From NCBI GenBank assembly GCA_937901185.1, contig CALCHR010000259.1, positions 1-19,291 of the forward strand: a stretch of DNA of 19,291 nt. Reading direction: 5' to 3'. The stretch comes from an uncultured Bacteroidales bacterium. GTDB taxonomy: Bacteria > Bacteroidota > Bacteroidia > Bacteroidales > Bacteroidaceae. Both the position numbers and the translations under genes were made by a program. The notes beneath the pieces are model-generated. The model did not search any database. It was not told the DNA's origin and saw nothing but the letters and a program-made list of their open reading frames with translations. Below, piece by piece: positions 13,760 to 19,291 of this stretch; the stretch's first letter is position 1, and each line of letters starts with the position of its first letter.

Positions 13760-16009
13760 TTATGACATCTCTTGGAACTTGCGGCAGCGTTTCAAGAGGT
13801 GGCGCACCTCAAGCACAATCTGTTCGGTTTCCTGAATGGCGTGGAGCAGCAAGGTTGTGGCTGTGATGTTGACATCAGCGCCTTGCATTTCTACAAGTAC
13901 GTCATTTCTGAAAGCCTTGAATGCTTCGCGGATGCTTAGCAGTTCGGCTCGTAGCGGCTCGTTGTCGCTCACGCGCAACTCTTTCAGGTTGCCTGCTGCA
14001 GCGGTCATCGTTTCGATGAGGCGGTGGCGCAACTTGATGTAGCGGTCTCCGTGAGCGGCGTTGATAGGTGTGAAGTGGTTGTCCACATGCTCGCGGGCCG
14101 GCTCGTTGATGCGGATAAGTCCGTAGAGCACCTGTCGCATAGAGTTGTGAATCAGGTGGAACGTGGTGCTGAGGCGTACGGCGTCGGCAGGTTCTGCACG
14201 CTGCAAGCAGATGCTTTCTCTGCGGCGCAGGTTCTTCAGATCGCGCTTACCCAAAGAGAGCGAGCGCTCGGCGCGGCGCAGCGGCTTGAGTGTCTCGGTG
14301 AAGAGGCCGTCGGTGGTGTCGCGCAGGCTGTCGGCAAAGCTGATAAGCATCTCGCCGGTGCTGACGTGAACGTGGCGGTCCAGCATGGGGATGACAGCCT
14401 TACGGTCTTTGCAGGCAAGAATCTCGTTGAAGAGCACATCGCCCTGCTTCACCTCGGCTTGTTTCTTCTTGTACATGCGCTGGCTGTGGATGAGTGCGTA
14501 GACGGCGCCTACCACAATCAAAGCCGATACGATGATACCGCCATAGTACATAGCAAGTTCTACGAAGAAGCTGGCGGTAAACGCCACGCCTGCTGTGATG
14601 AGCCAGCCGCCAATCACGGTGAGCACACCGGTGATGCGGAACACGGCGCTCTCACGGCTCCAAGCGCGGTCGGCGAGGCTCGAACCCATGGCTACCATGA
14701 AGGTGACGTAGGTGGTGGAGAGGGGGAGTTTCAAAGAGGTACCGAGGGCGATGAGCAGCGCTGCCACCACGAGGTTGATAGAAGCGCGCACCAAGTCGAA
14801 GGTTACGCCCTGCTCCTCTTCTTCTACCGGAGTCTGGAAACGGCTGTCGATGTAGTGGCGCACAGAGGCCGGTGTCCAGCTGGTTACGGCTTCGCCTACG
14901 TTGTTACCGAAGCGCACCAGGCTGCGGGCCACGCGTGACGAACCAAACATTTCGTCGCCTTCGTCCTTGCTGGAGAGGTTGATGGAGGTCTTGATTACGT
15001 TGTGGGCTTTCTTGGAAGTGGCGAGGGCCACTACCATGATGGCGCCGGCAGCGTAGAGGAAGATTCCCGGCGTGTTGGCAGGTCCGTTGAGACGCTCCAT
15101 GGTGAACTGTGTGGGGTCCATGAAACCGCTGGCCTCCCAATATTCGTAGGAAGAAAGAGCTGCCAAAGGCACACCGATGAAGTTCACCAAGTCGTTACCG
15201 GCAAAGGCGGTGGCCAAGGCAAATGTACCGATGAGCACCACGATGCGGAGCACGTTGACCTTGCAGAAATGGAGTATCTGCATGAGGATGGTGAAGAAGA
15301 TAAAGCAGCCACCCAGCAACAGACCTACGTTGTTGTTGACATACTCTAATACCTCGGGTGTCATAAAGGACAGGTGCTTCATGCCCTTGAACAGCATGAA
15401 GTACACAATGGATGTAACTGCCAAGCCGCCGAAGATGCCAATCTTCCAGCGCAGCTTGGAGCGGTAGTTGAAGGTGAAGACGATGCGCGCCAGATACTGG
15501 ATGAGCGAACCAAACACAAAGGCGATGGCCACCGATAGGAAAATGGCTACAATCATCTGTAGCGCCTTGTCGGTGTTCATGTAATCGCCGAAGGTAAGTC
15601 CGGCGGCCGACGCATCAAGCATCTTGAAGAAGGTCAGAGCAAACGTGGCACCGAGCAACTCAAATACCATCGACACGGTGGTCGATGTGGGCATGCCTAA
15701 GGTGTTGAACACGTCGAGCAGCACGATGTCTGTCACCATCACGGCCAGGAGGATGTACATAATCTCCTTGAAGTAGAACATCTCCGGCCGGAACACGCCG
15801 TGGCGGGCTATGTCCATCATGCCGTCGCTCATGACGGCACCGCAGAACACACCGGTTGCCGCAATGGCAATGATTACCTTGAAATTGGCGGCCTTAGAAC
15901 CGATAGCGGAATTCATAAAGTTGACTGCGTCGTTGCTCACACCTACCCAGAGGTCGAAAACGGCCAGTAAGAAAATGAATACCACAATTACTAAAAAAAT
16001 TGTTTCCAT
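13760..16009 (-). CDS. PiT-family inorganic phosphate transporter fused to a PhoU-like domain
   Basis: 749 aa inner-membrane protein from the ATG at 16009. The transport part (about 1-510) shows the duplicated Pho4/PiT signatures: GVSNDAVNF (23-31) and FAGNDLVNF (269-277), PTSTTVSM (107-114) and LPLSTTYVTFMVAMGSS (428-444). Residues about 530-749 are soluble, helical and charged and resemble a PhoU domain (HVHVSTGEML..., helices with LRRAERSL and NLRRRES). Such fusions are known in Bacteroides. It imports phosphate, probably with a cation. A longer frame (to 16078) starts with TTG and lies upstream of the promoter, so it is rejected. It is divergent from a two-component system, consistent with phosphate regulation but not proof. 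Confidence 0.9.
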   Translation of the reverse strand: METIFLVIVVFIFLLAVFDLWVGVSNDAVNFMNSAIGSKAANFKVIIAIAATGVFCGAVMSDGMMDIARHGVFRPEMFYFKEIMYILLAVMVTDIVLLDVFNTLGMPTSTTVSMVFELLGATFALTFFKMLDASAAGLTFGDYMNTDKALQMIVAIFLSVAIAFVFGSLIQYLARIVFTFNYRSKLRWKIGIFGGLAVTSIVYFMLFKGMKHLSFMTPEVLEYVNNNVGLLLGGCFIFFTILMQILHFCKVNVLRIVVLIGTFALATAFAGNDLVNFIGVPLAALSSYEYWEASGFMDPTQFTMERLNGPANTPGIFLYAAGAIMVVALATSKKAHNVIKTSINLSSKDEGDEMFGSSRVARSLVRFGNNVGEAVTSWTPASVRHYIDSRFQTPVEEEEQGVTFDLVRASINLVVAALLIALGTSLKLPLSTTYVTFMVAMGSSLADRAWSRESAVFRITGVLTVIGGWLITAGVAFTASFFVELAMYYGGIIVSALIVVGAVYALIHSQRMYKKKQAEVKQGDVLFNEILACKDRKAVIPMLDRHVHVSTGEMLISFADSLRDTTDGLFTETLKPLRRAERSLSLGKRDLKNLRRRESICLQRAEPADAVRLSTTFHLIHNSMRQVLYGLIRINEPAREHVDNHFTPINAAHGDRYIKLRHRLIETMTAAAGNLKELRVSDNEPLRAELLSIREAFKAFRNDVLVEMQGADVNITATTLLLHAIQETEQIVLEVRHLLKRCRKFQEMS

Positions 16010-16041
16010 AAATATAAATAGGTATAAAAAACTTTTCTGTG

Positions 16042-16080
16042 CAAATATAGACAGATTCTTTGGGAGACCCGTTCCCAAAG
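16042..16080 (-). promoter_or_regulatory. PiT promoter with an upstream palindromic operator candidate
   Basis: TATATTTG (minus strand, plus coordinates 16042-16049) fits the -7 consensus and would start transcription about 26 nt before the ATG at 16009. Just upstream lies a perfect inverted repeat, CTTTGGGA and TCCCAAAG (16058-16065 and 16073-16080), with a 7-nt spacer. It covers the -33 region. No good -33 hexamer is seen at normal spacing, which suits an activator-dependent promoter. Which regulator binds is inference. Confidence 0.5.
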
Positions 16081-16144
16081 TTGTTAAGTTTTTGTTACAA
16101 TTGTTACCATCCGCCTATCCTCTTTCCAAAGGATTTTTAGAGGC

Positions 16145-16280
16145 TGGTTTTTAGCTTTTGTAACTGCTTGATTTTCAATAGCCGTTTTCGGGCATTTCTT
16201 AGGTAAAAGCTAGGTGAATTTCGGTAACTACTAGGAAAAATTCGGTAACTACTAAGAACGCGAAAGTAACTACTAAGAAA
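16145..16280 (-). repeat. Dispersed 21-bp-period repeat element, copy D
   Basis: Reading the minus strand, units start at 16277, 16256, 16235 and 16214, exactly 21 bp apart. The first three are CTTAGTAGTTAC or CCTAGTAGTTACC; the fourth is CCTAGCTTTTACC, exactly as in copy B. The tail holds GCCCGAAAACGGC, TTGAAAATCA and CAGTTACAAAAGC. The bases following GCCCGAAAA differ from copy B (TGGG against CGGC), yet both can close a small stem. The rest of the 16010-16456 gap holds the PiT promoter (16042-16080), a CCTCT/AGAGG stem past the tail (about 16117-16146), and a small AGCGC/GCGCT stem (16411-16424) close to the response regulator start. A gene-like ORF at 16199-16393 is an artefact of this repeat. 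Confidence 0.9.
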
Positions 16281-16456
16281 AACGGGGTGATGTATGTATC
16301 TTTTCCGGCGCTCAAAACAAGAATGCGGTGCTGCTCAGAAAGCCCCTGCTGCATAATGTTTTTTTTACAGCCAGGAGGGAGAGAGTGTCCCACAAAATGT
16401 GTAATATTGTAGCGCCTTAGCGCTCCGTAGGCGGTGAGGCCTTAAAGAAACAGACG

Positions 16457-17137
16457 ATGAGCCATAAAATTCTGATAGTAGACGACGAGCCGGATATCAG
16501 GGAGATTCTGCAATTTAACCTTGAACTGGCAGGCTATGAAACGGAGCAGGTAGCTTCGGCCGAGGATGCTTTGAAATTGCGCCTGCAGGATTTCTCGCTC
16601 GTGTTGCTCGACGTGATGATGGGCGGCATGTCCGGCTTTGCTATGGCCGAGCATGTGCGCCGAGAGTTGCACTGCGCTGTTCCCATCATCTTCTTGACAG
16701 CCAAGGACCGTGAGGAAGATTTGCTCTGTGGTTTCTCTGCCGGTGGCGACGACTATATCGTGAAGCCCTTTTCCCTGCGCGAGGTTCTGGCGCGTGTCAA
16801 GGCTGTGCTGACACGAAGTGGCGCCTCTGCAGGAAATGTAGCAGTTCCGCCCAAGGGCTTGCAGCTCTGCGAGGCCAAGAAAGTGGTGATGGTAGAAGGA
16901 GCCGAGGTGAAACTCTCGCCCAAGGAATACGGCATACTCGCCTTGCTGACGGCAGAGCCGGAGCGCATTTTCTCGCGCGAGGAGATTTTGGAGAAAGTGT
17001 GGTGCGGAGAGAGTTGCGTATTGCAGCGTACGGTAGACGTACACATCACCCGCATCCGCCGCAAACTCTCCTCCGAGGGATTCCGAATTGTGAATCGACA
17101 AGGCTATGGCTATAGTTTTGATGCAGAAGGTCTATAG
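16457..17137 (+). CDS. OmpR/PhoB-type response regulator
   Basis: 226 aa, cytoplasmic. The receiver domain (about 3-120) has the acidic pocket D9-D10, phosphoacceptor Asp52 (VLLDVMM), Thr81 (FLTAKD) and Lys103 (IVKPF). The winged-helix DNA-binding domain (about 130-222) shows LSPKEYGILALL, FSREEILEKVW and VDVHITRIRRKL...VNRQGYGYSF. All switch residues are present. The ATG sits 6 nt ahead of a histidine kinase gene's start region via its stop at 17137, so both are co-transcribed. It faces the PiT transporter across a 447-bp gap that carries repeat copy D and candidate operators. PhoB-like function is the simplest idea. Confidence 0.94.
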   Translation: MSHKILIVDDEPDIREILQFNLELAGYETEQVASAEDALKLRLQDFSLVLLDVMMGGMSGFAMAEHVRRELHCAVPIIFLTAKDREEDLLCGFSAGGDDYIVKPFSLREVLARVKAVLTRSGASAGNVAVPPKGLQLCEAKKVVMVEGAEVKLSPKEYGILALLTAEPERIFSREEILEKVWCGESCVLQRTVDVHITRIRRKLSSEGFRIVNRQGYGYSFDAEGL

Positions 17138-17143
17138 ACGGAT

Positions 17144-18919
17144 ATGAGTAAGATAAAATTGTCCTCCCTCTCTTATAAAGGCCAGCTCCTGGCCTATTTC
17201 AGTGTACTCTTTGCTGTGTTCACGCTGCTGCTGGTGCTCTTCCAGCAAAACCGAGAACACCAGTATCGCCATCAGTTGCTCGAGATGCGTTTGCGAAGCT
17301 ATGCAGACATGGCAGCACAGACACTACCAAAAGTACAAGAGACTCTTTCCGACAGCACATTGCAGCATTTGGTGGCACTGTTTCCTGCCGACCTCCGCCT
17401 GACCATTTTGGACCCGAGCGGAGATGTTGCTTTCGAGTCGGGGCATGCCGAGCGTCCTTATATGGGTAACCACAGCGACCGTCCGGAGGTAAAAAAAGCC
17501 CTGCTCAGCGACGAGGCGAGCTACATACGTCATTCGGCCACTCGCGATGTCGACTATTTCTACTTTGCCAAGTCGTACGACAAATGGGTGGTTCGCCTGG
17601 CACTCCCCTACGATAGCGAGGTGAAAAACTTTATGAAGGCCGACAACATATTCCTTTGGTTTGTCGTCATGCTATTCCCCGTAATTCTCGTGGTGCTCAT
17701 ACACATAGCCGACCGCTTTGGTAAGTCGGTCAGCGGGTTGCGCCATTTTATCGACTCAGCCGAGCGCGGTTTGGTAGACTATGACCACATTTCCTTGCCC
17801 CACTCCGAACTGGGCGATATCGGTACTGCCATTGTGCAGAAATATAAGCAGCTGGAAGATAGCAATAAGCAAACGGCACAGGAGCGTGAGCGCCTGATGC
17901 GCCACTTCCTCTATTTTGAAGAGGGCATAGCTTTCTTCTCGGCCGAGCGCAAGGCGATATATGTGAATCCCCGCTTCTTGCAATACATGAACATGGTGCT
18001 CGACAAACCAAGCTCCGACACCTCAGCCTTATGGGCACACGAGGCCTTTGAACAGGCTCGCAACTTTCTGGAACAGCACGAGGCCAAGGGCAAGGCTATG
18101 AAGGAAACTCCGATACTCAGATACACCATCCGGCCCAACCATAGCCACACTTACCTGGCTTTGCAGTTGCTCGTCTATAGCGACCGCAGCTTCGAAATGA
18201 CCTTGAGCGACATCACGGAGGTGGAGAAAAACCGCCTGCTCAAGCAGCAAATCAGCAGTAACATCACCCACGAACTCCGAACTCCCGTGAGCAGTATCCG
18301 CGGCTATATGGAAACCATCCTGGCAAACCCCGCGATGGATGCAGAGCGCCGTTGCAGTTTTGTGGAGAAGGCTCATGCGCAGGCAGTAAGGTTGTCCGAC
18401 CTCATCAGAGACGTCTCGCTCATCAACAAAGTGGAGGAGGCTCCCGAAGCCTTGCCGAAAGAAGAAGTGGGTCTGCGACAGATGGTAGAGGATGTGGTGG
18501 AGGAGTTTCAGATGGTGGTGGCCGAGAAAAAAATGACGGTGGAGAATTGTATCGCCGCCCATTTGAAAATAGTAGGAAACTATGCGCTGCTACATTCCGT
18601 GTTCCGCAACCTGATAGAAAATAGTCTGCGCTATGCCGGTGAGGCCGCAAGGATAAAAGTGGAGTGCTACAATGAAGACACCGATTTCTGCTACTTCAGA
18701 TATTATGACACAGGAAACGGAGTGGGCGAGGAGCATTTGTCCCGCCTCTTCGAGCGCTTCTACCGAGTGGGTGAGGGGCGCACTCGCGATGGTGGCGGCA
18801 CAGGATTAGGGCTCTCCATTGTGCGCAACGCCGTCTTGTTCCATCAAGGGACCATCTCCGTACGCAACCGTAAGGGTGGTGGCCTTGAATTTCTCTTTAC
18901 CTTAAAAAAGAATGCCTGA
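17144..18919 (+). CDS. PhoR-like sensor histidine kinase
   Basis: 591 aa inner-membrane kinase partnered with the regulator ending 6 nt upstream. TM1 (about 14-34), a periplasmic sensor domain (about 35-167), TM2 (about 168-189), a HAMP/linker helix (about 190-245) and a PAS-like region (about 250-360) precede the catalytic part. The H-box is ITHELRTPVSSI with phospho-acceptor His376. The N-box is FRNLIENSLRYA (Asn489, Asn493), G1 is DTGNGVG (522-528), the F-box is LFERFYR, and G2 is GGTGLGLSIV. The kinase core is complete. The periplasmic part resembles a Cache-type fold but I cannot name a ligand. Its stop codon lies inside the terminator stem at 18909-18939. Confidence 0.94.
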   Translation: MSKIKLSSLSYKGQLLAYFSVLFAVFTLLLVLFQQNREHQYRHQLLEMRLRSYADMAAQTLPKVQETLSDSTLQHLVALFPADLRLTILDPSGDVAFESGHAERPYMGNHSDRPEVKKALLSDEASYIRHSATRDVDYFYFAKSYDKWVVRLALPYDSEVKNFMKADNIFLWFVVMLFPVILVVLIHIADRFGKSVSGLRHFIDSAERGLVDYDHISLPHSELGDIGTAIVQKYKQLEDSNKQTAQERERLMRHFLYFEEGIAFFSAERKAIYVNPRFLQYMNMVLDKPSSDTSALWAHEAFEQARNFLEQHEAKGKAMKETPILRYTIRPNHSHTYLALQLLVYSDRSFEMTLSDITEVEKNRLLKQQISSNITHELRTPVSSIRGYMETILANPAMDAERRCSFVEKAHAQAVRLSDLIRDVSLINKVEEAPEALPKEEVGLRQMVEDVVEEFQMVVAEKKMTVENCIAAHLKIVGNYALLHSVFRNLIENSLRYAGEAARIKVECYNEDTDFCYFRYYDTGNGVGEEHLSRLFERFYRVGEGRTRDGGGTGLGLSIVRNAVLFHQGTISVRNRKGGGLEFLFTLKKNA

Positions 18920-18939
18920 CTCTACGGAGCAGGCATTCT
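18909..18939. terminator. Bidirectional terminator overlapping the kinase stop codon
   Basis: A 10-bp perfect stem (AGAATGCCTG with CAGGCATTCT) with an 11-nt loop. On the minus strand it is followed by six U, so it is a strong terminator for the gene ending at 18942. On the plus strand a short TCTTT follows. Its left arm is the last codons and stop of the kinase gene (stop 18917-18919), so the two convergent genes share a compact 3' end. Confidence 0.85.
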
Positions 18940-18941
18940 CT

Positions 18942-19291
18942 TTATCCGACGCCGAGGTCGGTGTTGTTGAGCAGCACTTCGGCTTTTTTGTTTTGGGCAA
19001 GGGTAGGAGCCACTTCCTTTGCAAACCATTGAGCTAGTTCCTTATCAGCTTTTTCCTTGGTGGTATTCTCGCAGAAGACGTTGATGCTGAAGTACTCGAA
19101 AAGTTTGTTGGCGGTGTCGATGTCGCTGAGTATGCGTTCGCGGCTATCACCCTCTGTGCAGCAGAGTAGGCAGACACCCTGAAAATGTTGCGCTACATCG
19201 GCAGCAGTAACATGGGCAGGCACGCCCTTGTTCCATCGCAGGCGCAATGTGGGGGCGAAACTTTCGATGCCGCATCTGAATTTTACGACGG
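18942..19291 (-). CDS. 3' part of an unrecognised protein, possibly a radical-SAM type enzyme (5' end outside the window)
   Basis: The reading frame stays open to the right edge of the window, so the start is not visible. A TTG at 19247 is only an internal codon and not a believable start. The visible 116 or so residues include FRCGIESFAPTLRLRWNKG, FQGVCLLCCTEGDSRERIL and a C-terminal LLNNTDLGVG. The cysteine-rich FQGVCLLCC and the LSDIDTA-type helix remind me of C-terminal parts of radical-SAM enzymes in Bacteroides, but no CxxxCxxC motif is in view because the N-terminus is missing. Soluble. It is convergent with the histidine kinase and has its own strong terminator. Confidence 0.55.
   Translation of the reverse strand, partial: VVKFRCGIESFAPTLRLRWNKGVPAHVTAADVAQHFQGVCLLCCTEGDSRERILSDIDTANKLFEYFSINVFCENTTKEKADKELAQWFAKEVAPTLAQNKKAEVLLNNTDLGVG

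Noticed and set aside
14024..14938. 304-residue antisense ORF within the PiT gene
   Set aside because: Shadow frame; rich in His, Val and Gly from reverse-reading codons, no domain signs.
16010..16078. Longer PiT N-terminus from a TTG
   Set aside because: TTG start, upstream of the -7 box; the ATG at 16009 begins directly with the first membrane segment.
16199..16393. 64-residue minus-strand ORF through repeat copy D ending in FLVVT repeats
   Set aside because: Same artefact: the repeated seven residues are the 21-bp unit. It may be annotated as a protein in databases, but I see no support.

Overview
The window looks like a piece of a Bacteroidales chromosome, probably Bacteroidaceae- or Prevotellaceae-like. 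The protein families, the short intergenic gaps and several promoters fitting the Bacteroides -7 consensus TAnnTTTG all point that way. A typical C-terminal 'YDLNGR...KGIYV' tail on a secreted esterase also fits. There is no phage, plasmid, conjugative, CRISPR, tRNA or rRNA content that I can support; the genes are ordinary chromosomal ones.

Layout. Positions 164-6883 (minus strand) form a six-gene co-directional run, read from right to left: family 2 glycosyltransferase, radC, a DUF59/MIP18 Fe-S assembly protein, an LpxH-like phosphoesterase, a secreted alpha/beta-hydrolase, then a two-gene ABC exporter (ATPase and NatB-like permease). A SPOR-domain lipoprotein (minus, with its own terminator) stands divergent from a plus-strand three-gene envelope/stress cassette: YtxH-like, DUF1469-like, and a small unknown. 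An RluA-family pseudouridine synthase and a ComF-family phosphoribosyltransferase are transcribed divergently from nearly overlapping promoters. ComF converges with an OmpA-like lipoprotein; that minus-strand group is a DUF3298-type exported protein, a conserved unknown, then the OmpA-like protein. A PiT phosphate transporter fused to a PhoU-like domain stands divergent from an OmpR/PhoB-type response regulator and a PhoR-like histidine kinase, a probable phosphate or envelope sensing unit. At the right edge is the 3' part of a minus-strand gene, possibly a radical-SAM type enzyme.

The feature that normal annotation does not explain is a dispersed intergenic repeat family present four times in 19 kb (about 1-99, 8885-9026, 13550-13664, 16145-16280). 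Three copies share one design: a short tandem array with an exact 21-bp period and core CTTAGTAGTTACC, a degenerate last unit in two of them (CCTAGCTTTTACC), then a conserved non-repeated tail containing TTGAAAATCA and AGTTACAAA. The fourth copy is a diverged relative whose array is inverted relative to its tail. All four are followed within about 25 nt by a stem-loop of unrelated sequence. No coding region is interrupted by them. This is the best candidate for something undescribed here: a small non-autonomous mobile element, a protein-binding array with units on one DNA face, or a structured RNA.

Limits: all calls are from reading the sequence. No homology search, folding program or genome-wide count was run. 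Positions of repeats, stems and start codons were counted by hand.
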